Part shown: positions 55,192 through 64,000 of the stretch, in pieces
Position numbering within the stretch: the stretch's first letter is position 1
Layout: every line of letters starts with the position of its first letter
DNA from: Methanolobus vulcani
GTDB taxonomy: Archaea; Halobacteriota; Methanosarcinia; Methanosarcinales; Methanosarcinaceae
DNA: 64,000 nt
NCBI RefSeq assembly: GCF_900100715.1
Contig: NZ_FNCA01000006.1
Location: 80,276 to 144,275, forward strand
Direction of reading: 5' to 3'
The notes under the pieces: model-generated
The model's input: only the letters and a program-made list of their open reading frames with translations
Databases searched by the model: none
What the model was told of the DNA's origin: nothing
Position numbers and translations under genes: made by a program

Positions 55192-56211
55192 ATGGATGAG
55201 TATACACCTAAAGAGAGACTGGCCCGTGCATTAAGAGGAGAAACAGTTGACAGGATGCCAGCTATATCCGTTACACAAACAGGAACTGTAGAGCAAATGG
55301 AAGCCTGTGGTTCATTCTGGCCTGAAGCTAACGAGGATTCAGAAAAAATGGCTGCTCTTGCAGAAGCTGGTCACAAGGTAATTGGATTTGAGGCTGTGCG
55401 TGTTCCTTTCGATATCACGGCAGAAGCTGAGTTCTTTGGCTGTGACATCAAGGCAGGTACAAAGGAGCAGCAACCATCTGTTGTAGGACATATTGTAAGA
55501 TCAATAGATGATATTGACAAGCTCAAAGATTATGATATCAGCAAAGGACGTATTGGTGTTGTCTGTGAAGCTATCAGGATACTTTCAGAGAAATATGGTG
55601 ATGAACTGCCAATAATGGGCAGCATGCTTGGTCCTTTTTCACTGGCGCAGCATATGAATGGTGATGACTGGTTCATGGCGATCATGACCGATGAGGAATT
55701 TGGTCATGCACTTATGGAACTCACAACAGAGTTCAACATCGCTTATGCAAAAAAGATGGTAGAGAACGGAGCAGACACAATGGTTATCATTGACCCAACT
55801 GCAAGTGCTATGCTTATCGGTGACGAATTCTACCAGAAATTTGTGGTGCCTGCTCACAAGAAGATCGCTGATGCAATGCGTGAATTGAATGTTGCAACCG
55901 TACTGCACATCTGTGGTGATACCACACCAAGCCTTCCATTAATGGAATCTTCAGGAGTGGATGCCATCAGTGTTGACCAGAATGTGGATGCTGCGACAGC
56001 TTGTGGAATGGTTGATAATGCAGTGATCATAGGAAATCTTGACCCCGTAAGTGCCCTGTGGAAAAAGACACCTGAAGAGATCCGGAAAATCTCAAAAGAT
56101 GTGCTGGATGCAGGCGTTGGTCTGCTTGCACCCGGATGTGGTATTGTGAGTAAGACACCGAACGCAAACCTTCAGGCAATGGTCGAGGCGGCAAAGAACC
56201 ACAAATATTAA
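55192..56211 (+). CDS. mtbA: Methylcorrinoid:coenzyme M methyltransferase MtbA
   Basis: 339 residues of the uroporphyrinogen decarboxylase-like MtaA/MtbA/CmuA family. It transfers the methyl group from a methylated corrinoid protein to coenzyme M, giving methyl-CoM for methyl-CoM reductase. The zinc ligands are visible: H239 and C241 in VLHICGD and C316 in [10 protein letters not shown]. The N-terminus [15 protein letters not shown] and [29 protein letters not shown] follow methylamine-type MtbA closely, more than MtaA. Its preferred partners are methylamine corrinoid proteins, but the adjacent corrinoid protein has no known MT1 here. A terminator hairpin follows. Confidence 0.9.
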   Translation: MDEYTPKERLARALRGETVDRMPAISVTQTGTVEQMEACGSFWPEANEDSEKMAALAEAGHKVIGFEAVRVPFDITAEAEFFGCDIKAGTKEQQPSVVGHIVRSIDDIDKLKDYDISKGRIGVVCEAIRILSEKYGDELPIMGSMLGPFSLAQHMNGDDWFMAIMTDEEFGHALMELTTEFNIAYAKKMVENGADTMVIIDPTASAMLIGDEFYQKFVVPAHKKIADAMRELNVATVLHICGDTTPSLPLMESSGVDAISVDQNVDAATACGMVDNAVIIGNLDPVSALWKKTPEEIRKISKDVLDAGVGLLAPGCGIVSKTPNANLQAMVEAAKNHKY

Positions 56212-56354
56212 GATCAAAGATAATTTCTCCGGCTCCCGTCTTTCATGTTCGTCTGACCTTCCATCCGGAGAAATTATTCCTTTGTTACGGTGAAACCTGG
56301 GTATGAAGAAAATAGATTGGGTTTTATCCGTTAACCTACCTCCAAAACTTCCCT

Positions 56355-56388
56355 TGCCAGTGTTTATTCGCTGGCACCTTTTATTTTT
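56355..56388 (+). terminator. Terminator after mtbA
   Basis: TGCCAG (56355-56360) pairs with CTGGCA (56371-56376), followed by CCTTTTATTTTT. Its position argues that the next gene starts after it, at 56447 or 56453, although the frame is open from 56303. Confidence 0.6.
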
Positions 56389-56446
56389 CCGGGAATGTTC
56401 CCCATACAAAACAATACAAAAATCTGCATCAAATGTAAAAATAGTG

Positions 56447-57313
56447 ATGAAAATGATATCCCAATTAAGTGCATTTATTAGCAAGCGGAGTCATCAGGAT
56501 ACTCTTTCATTGAATGAAATGAGACTTACACTGAAAAATAGACTGAATGAAAAAAGCAGTGTTCTTCTCAGCACCCCACATTATTTCTTCATTTTCATGC
56601 TTTCTGTGATATTCGGAGTTCTCGTTTACTACACAAATACTGTTGACGAGATAGTACCAACGATAGTGCTCTCAGTCCTGTGGGTACTTTTCTGGAAGAA
56701 CAGTGACAGTCAGGGAAGGATATTCCTTATCATTGCATCCGTATTCGGATACATACATGAGATTCTTGGTGTCAGATACGGATATTTCACTTACCTGGGA
56801 GGATTCATAGGCGGCTCCCCTATCTGGCTGATACCGGGTTATGGAACCATATTCTGGTCATCCCACAACCTGTGGAAGATATTTGAGAATAAATATTCAG
56901 ACAGGAAATGGTTCGGTTTTAGTGGAGTTTTTGTTGTCCTTAGTTTTGCTGTGCTGGCAACTGCTGATTATATTTTGTTCGATCTCTCTGAGAATATGAT
57001 AGGAATACTGGTTAAATTTGTTCTTGCATTCATGCTTTTCAACACGATACAAGGTATGAGGCTTGCATATTTTGTGGCATTCTTCACAGTGCTCACGGAA
57101 TTTACAGGTGAGATGCTAGGCACATGGTATCATCCAGATTTTTCATTGATCTCTCTGATGGCAGGATATGTGTTCATGCTGTGGCTGTGTCTTGCACTGA
57201 ACAGTTTTTCAAAAGGAACGTATCTTAAGAACCGAAGAAGAACAGAATCCGTTGCCGCAGTTGTTCTGACTGCATTTTACGTATTATCATTGTCAGGAAT
57301 AGTATCTGTATAA
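56447..57313 (+). CDS. Polytopic membrane protein of unknown function
   Basis: About 288 residues with roughly eight membrane segments. The start is at ATG 56447 or 56453 (GTGAT just ahead of the latter); the longer frame from 56303 would read through the mtbA terminator. The segment YGYFTYLGGFIGGSPIWLIP and the following HNLW recall carotenoid-biosynthesis-like or DUF2878-like membrane proteins, but I cannot assign a family. The aldehyde dehydrogenase gene follows after 39 bp, then an SDR and a DUF5714 gene, all closely spaced, so an operon is likely. Confidence 0.75.
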   Translation: MKMISQLSAFISKRSHQDTLSLNEMRLTLKNRLNEKSSVLLSTPHYFFIFMLSVIFGVLVYYTNTVDEIVPTIVLSVLWVLFWKNSDSQGRIFLIIASVFGYIHEILGVRYGYFTYLGGFIGGSPIWLIPGYGTIFWSSHNLWKIFENKYSDRKWFGFSGVFVVLSFAVLATADYILFDLSENMIGILVKFVLAFMLFNTIQGMRLAYFVAFFTVLTEFTGEMLGTWYHPDFSLISLMAGYVFMLWLCLALNSFSKGTYLKNRRRTESVAAVVLTAFYVLSLSGIVSV

Positions 57314-57352
57314 AATGTATAAAAAAATAAATCAAACGAAGTGATATGATCG

Positions 57353-58762
57353 ATGGAACGGGATATTCAAACGATATTCAAATCACAGAAGGAAAATTCA
57401 TCCAAAGTTGCACAAATGAGTGTAAAGGACAGAATGGAACGTGTGATGCGCATCGATAATTACCTCAAGAGCGATAAGAATCTATCAAGTTTATATGAAG
57501 CACTTTACAATGATCTGCGAAAGCCAGAGGTTGAGGTCATAGCAACGGAAGTGGGCGTTGTTCAGACCCAGATCAGCCACCTAAAAAAGAATCTGCATAA
57601 ATGGGACCGGGACCATAGAGTTCCCACTCCGCTGCCATTGCTTGGTACCCGGTCATACATTCGCTATGAACCCAGGGGAGTGGTTCTCATTCTATCACCC
57701 TGGAACTTCCCTCTGAACCTCTCCCTTGTACCTCTGGTCTATGCAATCGCTGCAGGCAACACTGTCATACTAAAACCAAGTGAGATATCATCCCACACAT
57801 CTGCCTATCTAAAAAAGATGATAAGCGAGCTTTTCAGATTGGACGAGGTGGCTGTTGTCGAAGGTGATGCCTCGGTTGCAACCAGACTACTGGAGATGCC
57901 ATTCGATCATATATTTTTCACAGGTAGTCCCCGTGTCGGAAAGATTGTCATGGGAAAAGCCGCTGAGCACCTTAGCAGTGTGACCCTGGAACTTGGGGGC
58001 AAATCACCTGCTATCATTGATGAAACTGCAAATATTCCGCAGATAGCAAGACGACTGGCATGGGCTAAATCGGTCAACTGCGGCCAGACATGTGTGACCC
58101 CGGACTATGTTATAATTCATGAATCGAAAAAAAGAGAGTTCATTGAGGAATTCAGGTCAGCTATCATAGAACTGTATAACAGGTCTGGCAGTGGTACTGA
58201 AAAATCACCGGACTATTGCAGGATCATTAGCAGGTATCATTTTAGAAGGCTTCATTCACTTTATCAGGATGCAGTTGGTAAGGGTGCAAAACTGCTGATA
58301 GGAGGGAATTTTGAGGAGGAGGACTTTTTCATTTCCCCAACATTGCTTGAGAATATTTCAGAAGATATGCACATCATGCATGAGGAAATATTCGGCCCTC
58401 TGCTTCCTGTTATCTCTTATAATGACAGGTCGGATGTCCGGGAGATTATCGGCAGACATCCAAATCCGCTGATGCTCTACATTGCCAGCCGGGAAAAGAA
58501 GAATATACGATATTTTATGGACGGAAATCCGGCAGGTGGCACAGTGATCAATGACTACATGCTCGGTTATAGTAATCCCAATCTTCCTTTTGGAGGGGTT
58601 AGCAATAGTGGTATCGGTAAGTCACTTGGTTTCCATTGTTTTATGGAATTCTCTAACAAGCGAAGTGTTATACATCGCAAGTGGGGGTCATTGGACATGA
58701 TCTATCCTCCCTATAATGATCGTGTGCTGTGGATGGTAAAAACCCTGTACAGGTGGATGTGA
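57353..58762 (+). CDS. NAD(P)-dependent aldehyde dehydrogenase (ALDH3-like)
   Basis: 469 residues, the short length of the class 3 / fatty-aldehyde branch. The catalytic pair is intact: E213 in LELGGKSPA and C247 in GQTCVTPDYV. Also present are LSPWNFPLNLSLVPL, FFTGSPRVGK, EEIFGPLLPVISY and NPNLPFGGVSNSGIGK. It oxidises an aldehyde to the acid with NAD(P)+. No C-terminal membrane tail is evident. The gene is followed 2 bp later by the SDR gene. Together with the upstream membrane protein this suggests conversion of a lipid- or terpenoid-type alcohol/aldehyde (inference), unless the substrate is a methylotrophy by-product. Confidence 0.9.
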   Translation: MERDIQTIFKSQKENSSKVAQMSVKDRMERVMRIDNYLKSDKNLSSLYEALYNDLRKPEVEVIATEVGVVQTQISHLKKNLHKWDRDHRVPTPLPLLGTRSYIRYEPRGVVLILSPWNFPLNLSLVPLVYAIAAGNTVILKPSEISSHTSAYLKKMISELFRLDEVAVVEGDASVATRLLEMPFDHIFFTGSPRVGKIVMGKAAEHLSSVTLELGGKSPAIIDETANIPQIARRLAWAKSVNCGQTCVTPDYVIIHESKKREFIEEFRSAIIELYNRSGSGTEKSPDYCRIISRYHFRRLHSLYQDAVGKGAKLLIGGNFEEEDFFISPTLLENISEDMHIMHEEIFGPLLPVISYNDRSDVREIIGRHPNPLMLYIASREKKNIRYFMDGNPAGGTVINDYMLGYSNPNLPFGGVSNSGIGKSLGFHCFMEFSNKRSVIHRKWGSLDMIYPPYNDRVLWMVKTLYRWM

Positions 58763-58764
58763 TC

Positions 58765-59655
58765 ATGATGCAGGCAAACGATATGATGGATTCTAATATT
58801 GGTGATCGCAGAAAGACTGTTCTGATTACTGGTGGAGCAGGTGGTATTGGTAAGGAACTTGCAAAGCTGTTTGCCCGGGATGGTTATGATCTGCTGCTTG
58901 TGGACAGGGCGATTGAAGAGCTAAAGCAGGCAAAAGATACGTTGCAGGTCATAAACCTGAATATGCGTGTATGGATGTTGGCACAGGATCTTACAGAACC
59001 TGATGCAGTCAGGAAAGTATCCGAATTTACACGTAAGCATTGTTTGCATATTGATGTGCTGGTGAACTGTGCAGGTTTTGGAAGCTACGGTTTTGTCAAT
59101 GAGGTTGACGAAGAAAAAGAACTGGATATGCTTCAATTGCATATTATCACGCTCTATAAACTGACACGTTTCTACCTGAAGGAAATGGTGAAGCGTAATG
59201 AAGGAAGGATCATAAATATTTCATCGATATCGGCTTTCCAGCCGAGTCCTTTTTTTGCTACTTATGGAGCCAGCAAAGGTTTTGTGCTTAACTTTAGCAG
59301 GGCATTGAATTATGAACTGAAGGAGAAGGGACTGAATGTGAAGGTGCTGGCTGTGTGTCCCACTGCTGTGAAAGATACGGGATTTAAGAGAGCAGCCAAG
59401 ATGGAACACACAAAAGCGTTCAGTTCATGGATGTCCGTGAATGCTGATGTTGTAGCACGTGACACGTACAATGCGCTTGGATCAGACAGGGATGTGGTCA
59501 TACCAGGCAGAGGTTTAGGTTTGCTGCATCGTGTAGTCAGCTTTCTGCCGGTTAAGTGGTTGATGAGGATATCACGCTGCGAACTGAAGGAAAGCAGTGG
59601 TATCCGCTTAAAAGAGACGTTCATCTGTTCCCACGACAAGGGAACTGATCAATGA
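58765..59655 (+). CDS. Short-chain dehydrogenase/reductase
   Basis: About 296 residues, starting at ATG 58765 (or 58768) just after the ALDH stop. The Rossmann signature TGGAGGIGKELAK, NCAGFGSYG, the catalytic Ser in NISSISAF and the YxxxK in TYGASKGFV are all present. It is an extended classical SDR with a C-terminal part like that of the DltE/YqjQ branch acting on lipophilic alcohols or ketones. The close ALDH-SDR pairing implies sequential oxidation or reduction of one substrate. Confidence 0.9.
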   Translation: MMQANDMMDSNIGDRRKTVLITGGAGGIGKELAKLFARDGYDLLLVDRAIEELKQAKDTLQVINLNMRVWMLAQDLTEPDAVRKVSEFTRKHCLHIDVLVNCAGFGSYGFVNEVDEEKELDMLQLHIITLYKLTRFYLKEMVKRNEGRIINISSISAFQPSPFFATYGASKGFVLNFSRALNYELKEKGLNVKVLAVCPTAVKDTGFKRAAKMEHTKAFSSWMSVNADVVARDTYNALGSDRDVVIPGRGLGLLHRVVSFLPVKWLMRISRCELKESSGIRLKETFICSHDKGTDQ

Positions 59656-59674
59656 TGTGTTCGAGGTGATTTAA

Positions 59675-60472
59675 ATGGAGATTGGATATAAAGAAAATAC
59701 AAAGAATGATGTTTGTGGAATGAGGGATGATCATAGTTCTTTGATCCCGGTTTTAAGTACAGGTACCAGGAACTCCTGCAAGACAGATTGTCTTGTCTGT
59801 GGTACTGAGGTAGATTATCTGAGCGAACCGGTGAATGCAACATGTCATTACTGCGGAGTTGAGGAGAAGACATACTTCGTGTGCAAGGATGGACATTATG
59901 TCTGCAACAGATGCCATTCCAGGGATGCCCTTGCTGTGATCGAGAACATATGCACTACAACGAAACTTGCTGACCCGCTTGCAATTGCAGAAATCATTAT
60001 GGAACACCCCGGCATCCATATGCATGGACCGGAACACCATTCTCTTATCCCTGCGGCCCTTGTTGCTGCTTACCAGAACTACGTTGGCAATACGGATAAG
60101 AAACAAATTATTGAAGCTATCAACCGTGGAAGCATGATTCCCGGTGGTTTTTGTGGCATTCACGGAGCATGTGGTGCAGGAGTAGGAGTAGGTATTGCAA
60201 TGTGTATATTGCTGGAAGCCACCCCCCTCACACCAGAGGAAAGAGCACATGCCAATTGGGCTACTGCCTGTACCCTGAAATGCATAGCTGATGCCGGAGG
60301 ACCCCGATGCTGTAAAAAGTCAACCCGTATCTCACTGGAAGAGGGAATGAAGTACCTGTCCGATATGTTCGACCTCAGCTGGCATGAAAAAGCAGATTTC
60401 AACATTAAGTGCGAATATACGCAGTACAACAAGGAATGTGACAAAAATTGCAGGTACAGGAGCGATTCCTGA
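59675..60472 (+). CDS. DUF5714 family cysteine-rich protein
   Basis: 265 residues, 19 bp after the SDR gene. The N-terminal part (30-85) has zinc-finger-like cysteine pairs CLVCGTEV, CHYCGVEEK, FVCKDGHYVCNRCHS. The main domain (about 90-265) has HMHGPEHHSLIPAALV, GGFCGIHGACGAGVGVGIA and GGPRCCKKST. It matches the DUF5714 family that often accompanies corrinoid methyltransferase or SAM-linked genes in methanogens and acetogens. Function is unknown; the conserved His and Cys suggest a metal- or Fe-S-bound centre. It ends the plus-strand run of the island. Confidence 0.8.
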   Translation: MEIGYKENTKNDVCGMRDDHSSLIPVLSTGTRNSCKTDCLVCGTEVDYLSEPVNATCHYCGVEEKTYFVCKDGHYVCNRCHSRDALAVIENICTTTKLADPLAIAEIIMEHPGIHMHGPEHHSLIPAALVAAYQNYVGNTDKKQIIEAINRGSMIPGGFCGIHGACGAGVGVGIAMCILLEATPLTPEERAHANWATACTLKCIADAGGPRCCKKSTRISLEEGMKYLSDMFDLSWHEKADFNIKCEYTQYNKECDKNCRYRSDS

Positions 60473-60917
60473 TTTCTTTTCTCTAGAAATCTTAGTTAAT
60501 CTTTATGATTTTGTTTTTTAGAAATTTCGAAAATATAATGGTAGTTTTGTGGTTCTAATTTACCATGTAGCAAAGGCGGTTTGGGTAATAGGTAACGCCA
60601 AAAAACAGAAATTCATAAAAAAGCAAATATGCCTCTCTGATTATTTATGAATATAGATATGGTTAATTTTTAAGTAACAATATAACTTACTATAATTTAT
60701 TTATTAGATTTATATGATCTTAATAAAAATTATATGACACAAAATGCCATTCTTTTTATAATATCAATATGCATTGTAGGGTAACAGTTGCCCAATATAG
60801 AATCACAGGTAACAAGATTATAGAAAAATTCCCTGCTGAAATTCAAATGGATAAATGTCGTTTGCTTTAAACTGATAAAGAGTTTGAATGAACTTCTTCA
60901 TAATTAAAAGGTGCTAC
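60473..60917. other. A/T-rich intergenic region
   Basis: 445 bp with no credible gene on either strand and only TATA-like runs (for example around 60696-60725 and 60753-60765). The next gene starts at 60918 behind AAAAGGTG. Confidence 0.5.
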
Positions 60918-61310
60918 ATGAATATTGAAATGCTTATAACTCTCATAAATAATGCCGCTTTATTAATTTTATTAGGCGTTTTTTACGATGTTCTTTTATC
61001 GAATAATAAAATCAATAAACATCTAAGAGGTACAGTTCTAGGATTTGTTGTTGGTCTTGTAGGCATCGCCTTGATGCTCAATCCATGGGAAGTTTTTCCT
61101 GGTTTATTCTATGATTCACGTTCTATTCTATTAAGCGTGGTATCTCTTTTCTTCGGATTTATCCCTGCAGTTATTGGGGCGATTATTATGATCGTATATC
61201 GTCTATATGTAGGTGGTATCGGTTCATTGTTAAATATAATTGCCATGATAGCTTTTATTGCAATTGGATTAAGCTGGAGAAAATATCATGAGAAATTGAA
61301 AAAAAATTAG
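60918..61310 (+). pseudogene. 5' part of a LytS-type sensor kinase (5TMR_LYT), ended early by frameshift
   Basis: 130 residues from ATG 60918 (AAAAGGTG upstream). About five membrane helices carry the LytS/YhcK receptor pattern: LLGVFYDVLL, FYDSRSILLSVVSLFFGFIPAVI, IVYRLYVGGIGSL. The frame stops at TAG 61308-61310 directly after an A8 run (61299-61306). Moving back one base at this run continues seamlessly (KLGIFDLYVFGLIVHIPLL) into the downstream kinase frame. The two parts were therefore one gene; the break may be a mutation, sequence error, phase switch or programmed -1 slip. Confidence 0.8.
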
Positions 61311-63376
61311 GTATCTTTGACTTATACGTTTTTGGTCTTATAGTACATATACCATTACTCGTTTTGCTAATGCTACTCCCTTGGTCACTTGCATCTGAAA
61401 TTCTAAATCATGTAGCTTTACCAATAATGCTGGTATTTCCACTTGGAACTTTTTTACTTGGAAGTCTTCTAAAGAACCAGCTTTCAGGGAAAGAAACTCA
61501 GGATGCTTTGAAAGAGAATGAGACAATGCTTCGGAACTTTATTGATAATGTTCCCGTTGGAATGTTCCGTATGAGTTCCGAAAGAAAGATCATTCAGACA
61601 AATCCAGAAATGGCTCATATCTTAGGCCTGAATACCCCCGAGCAGGCCATCAGTTACTTCCGGGATATGGGTGAACAAATTTATGTCAATCCCAAAGATC
61701 CCGTAGAAATCGCGACCACTCTTCAAAAGCAAGGATATATTAAGGATTTTGAATGTGAGGTTTTACGTGCTGAAGGTAGGCATATTTGGGTCTTGATCAA
61801 TGCAAGAACTAGCGGGGACTTAAAAGCAGATTCGTTCATAATAGATGGTTTTATCCATGATATCACCAAGAGCAAACTTGCAGAATTAGAACTGGAAAAA
61901 AGTAGAGAACAGTTCATGTTGGCGGTGAATGGTTCACAGGACGGCATATGGGACTGGAATATACGTGATAACAGCCTGTACCTATCCACCCAATGTAAAG
62001 AGATGTTCGAGTATGATGGTCACATACCCACTGATGTATTTTCACTAATAGAAGAAAAAATTCACCCCGATGATAAACTCAGGGTAAGGGGTGATCTGGA
62101 AAAATATCTGAACGGAGAGATCCCGGGGTTCAACATTGAGTTCCGTGTCATTGACAGGAATGGGAATAACGTATGGATACAGGTGAGAGGTGCAGCCTTA
62201 AGAAGTGAAAATGGCACCGCATATAGGATGGCAGGTTCTATCACAGATATTACTGAACGTAAAAATGCAGAAATTAAAATTGCCGAAGGAACTGTAAGAA
62301 GACGTATCCTTATCGAGCAATCCAGTGACGGAATCGTTGTCCTCGACAAGGATGGATACGTTTTCGAGGCAAATCTGAAGTTTGCCGAGATGCTTGGTTA
62401 CTCGCCGGAAGAGGTTCTTTCTTTGCATCAATGTGACTGGGATGCAAAGTTCACACCTGATGAATTAAATGATATGCGTAGTCGGATTGATGAGAAAGGT
62501 GACCATTTTGAGACTACACATCATCGCAAGGATGGCACTCTCTTTGATGTTGAAATCAGTTCAAATGCAGCCATGTTCGGAGAACAGAAACTAATTTTTT
62601 GTGTATGCAGAGATATCACAGAACGCAAACAGGCAGAGAAAGAGCTGCTGAGAGCTAAACTGGAAGCTGAATCTGCCAACAGGGCAAAATCGCAATTTAT
62701 TGCAACTATGAGCCACGAGTTACGCACTCCTCTTACATCAGTAATTGGTTTTTCAGATATTCTAAGTACTAATGCCAGTGACAAGCTAACTGAAAAAGAG
62801 CAGGTGTATATTGATAATATAAATAACAGTGGCAAACATCTTTTGGATATTATAAACGATATCCTCGATTTGTCACTAGTAGATTCAGGAAAAATCGAAC
62901 TTGAATGTGAAAAAGTCTTTGTTAAAGAGGTTTTTGACGAGATACTTACAATTAAGACCCTAAAAGCATCAAAGAAAAATATAGATATTAGAATTAATAA
63001 CAAAATCCCATTTGAATCAATCTTCGCTGATAAAGTGAAGTTCAAGCAGATCATGTTCAATCTTCTCAGCAACGCTATAAAATTTTCACATGAAAACAGC
63101 GTGATTTCAGTCATTGCAGACAAGAAAGACACAACTATAGAGGTCTCAGTCTCAGATACAGGAATTGGAATCCCTAAAGACCGGTTGAAGTATATATTCG
63201 ATCCGTTTACACAAGTTGATTCGTCTGATACGAGAAAATATGGTGGGACGGGGTTGGGACTTGCAATAGTAAAACAGTTAGTTGAACTTCATAAGGGAAC
63301 CATATGGGTTGAAAGTGAAGAAGGAAAAGGGAGTACTTTCACCTTTACCCTTCCCATTAGAGAATTTAATGAATAG
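61307..63376 (+). pseudogene. 3' part of the LytS-type PAS/histidine kinase (frameshift-separated)
   Basis: Frame open from 61307; the first possible internal starts are TTG 61364 and ATG 61370, giving about 670 residues. The last membrane helix (PIMLVFPLGTFLLGSLL) is followed by three PAS domains (about 55-180, 185-305, 310-430 from 61364), HisKA with SHELRTPLTSVIGFSD, and HATPase_c with NLLSNAIKFS, DTGIGIP and GGTGLGLAIVKQL. All catalytic boxes are intact, so purifying selection may still act. Alone it would be a soluble or singly anchored kinase; joined to the 5' part it is a full LytS-type membrane sensor. Confidence 0.8.
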
Positions 63377-63615
63377 ATTTCCTAATTTTTTCGAAATTAG
63401 AGTTACAACATCCTTCCCACATCTCCAACCTTCCCCTAACATGAGCATTCATAGTAAAAGGCTTATAAGCTTCAGCATTCTTTTTCATGTAGTGCAACTT
63501 TCCTTTTGAGAATCCCATCTTCTTCCAGTCTGAATAAGAGATGCTTAGAATCTTTTGTCTTATATCATCTGAGTCGTCTCTCCACTGAGTAAGCAGGTTT
63601 GCTGAAATCCATACT
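63366..63615 (-). pseudogene. C-terminal relic of CRISPR integrase Cas1
   Basis: About 80 residues read on the minus strand, including ANLLTQWRDDSDDIRQKI, SYSDWKKMGFSKGKLHYMKK and KPFTMNAHVRGRLEMWE, which match the conserved C-terminal end of Cas1. The catalytic Glu-His-Asp core and all of the N-terminal part are missing, because the HD-domain gene ends at 63639 just upstream. The stop at 63366 overlaps the end of the kinase frame. No repeat-spacer array or other cas gene is visible in the window. A non-functional remnant. Confidence 0.7.
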
Positions 63616-63638
63616 CGAAATGATGGACATACCACAAC

Positions 63639-64000
63639 TCAGAACAACTCTTCCACACATTCCTTAAAATCACGGTAGACGCGGGTTTCTGCTATGTTCT
63701 GCGGACCCGTGGTGAAAGCTTCCAGCATTGAGCGGTAGTACCATTCCTGTTCTTTTTTTGGTGCGTTGAACCTGTTCCAGAGGCCTTCTCCTTCCATTTT
63801 TAGTTCGCTGATGAGGTCCCTGATATTTGCAAGCTTGTCAGCACATGAGAGAAGTTTGATCTCCCACTCAGCATTCTTTATTTCTCTTATGGTGTGTTCC
63901 TTCCGCTGCTTCCAGGTCTGCGCCTTGTCACCGGTGGCAGGCTGCCTGAGTTCTTCTGGTTCGGTAACAGCGTTCACGTAATCAGCAACTTGTTGACCAT
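63639..64000 (-). CDS. HD-domain phosphohydrolase (SpoT/MESH1-like), N-terminus outside window
   Basis: About 120 C-terminal residues; the frame is open through the right window edge (upstream residues QQVADYVNAVTEPEELRQ). The segment EIKLLSCADKLANIRDL is the second metal-binding Asp region of HD hydrolases of the (p)ppGpp-hydrolase/MESH1 type, with surrounding helices TIREIKNAEW and KEQEWYYRSMLEAF. The HD motif itself must lie to the right of the window. Substrate unknown. It abuts the Cas1 relic. Confidence 0.75.
   Translation of the reverse strand, partial: GQQVADYVNAVTEPEELRQPATGDKAQTWKQRKEHTIREIKNAEWEIKLLSCADKLANIRDLISELKMEGEGLWNRFNAPKKEQEWYYRSMLEAFTTGPQNIAETRVYRDFKECVEELF

Noticed and set aside
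56303-56446. 48-codon N-terminal extension of the membrane protein after mtbA
   Set aside because: It would be translated across the hairpin and T-run after mtbA, and its sequence does not look like a membrane-protein N-terminus; ATG 56447/56453 is better placed.
1-64000. Search by eye for CRISPR arrays, insertion sequences, rRNA genes and phage genes
   Set aside because: No regularly spaced repeats, transposase motifs with terminal inverted repeats, rRNA-like stretches or capsid/terminase-like genes were seen; the only CRISPR trace is the Cas1 relic.

Overview
The window is archaeal, from a methylotrophic methanogen of the Methanosarcinales (a Methanolobus/Methanococcoides-like genus is my guess; species not determinable). 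The evidence is mch (methenyl-tetrahydromethanopterin cyclohydrolase), an MtbA-type methylcorrinoid:coenzyme M methyltransferase with a corrinoid protein, a RamA-like corrinoid activator, an Msr-type (DUF1724) regulator, tetrahydromethanopterin genes (a dihydropteroate synthase-like protein and MptE), archaeal FtsZ, archaeal tRNA-modification enzymes, cobY/cobZ, TATA-box promoters, GGTGAT-type ribosome binding sites and no bacterial hallmark.

Layout. 1-2 kb: two tandem iron/corrinoid-type ABC substrate-binding lipoproteins (first cut by the window edge) and a tRNA-Arg with a probable intron. 2-6.5 kb: sulfite-exporter-like permease, two K+ channel/RCK genes, a site-2 protease. 6.9-9.7 kb: ftsZ and a pterin-synthase-like gene. 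9.7-16.5 kb: a three-gene overlapping cassette of membrane-anchored winged-helix protein, secreted membrane-anchored protein and a 1754-residue exported HEAT-repeat protein. 16.8-26.5 kb: response regulator/kinase, mch and housekeeping genes (taw2, trm1, regulators, phosphoesterase). 26.7-32.9 kb: a corrinoid nucleotide-loop operon, cobD-like copy 1, cobD copy 2, cbiB, cobZ, cobS, cobY. 33-44 kb: SUMF1-type lipoprotein, ileS-mptE, a DUF373 membrane protein with a nucleoside phosphorylase, RecA-like protein, DUF5814-type helicase, DUF3467 protein.

44-60.5 kb is an accessory methyl-transfer island. On the minus strand lie a RamA-like activase, a PAS/GAF sensor kinase, a SUMF1-domain protein and a decayed RamA-like fragment, with an Msr-type regulator and a zinc-ribbon protein upstream. 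On the plus strand lie a flavin/Fe-S oxidoreductase of the trimethylamine dehydrogenase/dienoyl-CoA reductase family, a corrinoid protein, mtbA, a membrane protein, an aldehyde dehydrogenase, an SDR and a DUF5714 protein. No recognisable substrate:corrinoid methyltransferase (MT1) accompanies them, so the methyl donor is open. 60.9-64 kb: a LytS-type 5TM/PAS/histidine kinase interrupted by a -1 frameshift at an A8 run, a C-terminal Cas1 relic, and an HD-domain hydrolase cut by the window end.

The most interesting points are the first CobD-like copy, which has lost the PLP lysine and other cofactor contacts but keeps the cysteine-rich tail; the methyl-transfer island with a TMADH-like flavoprotein and no MT1; the HEAT cassette, whose big protein contains a shrunken copy of its upstream neighbour; the frameshifted kinase; and the RamA and Cas1 relics.
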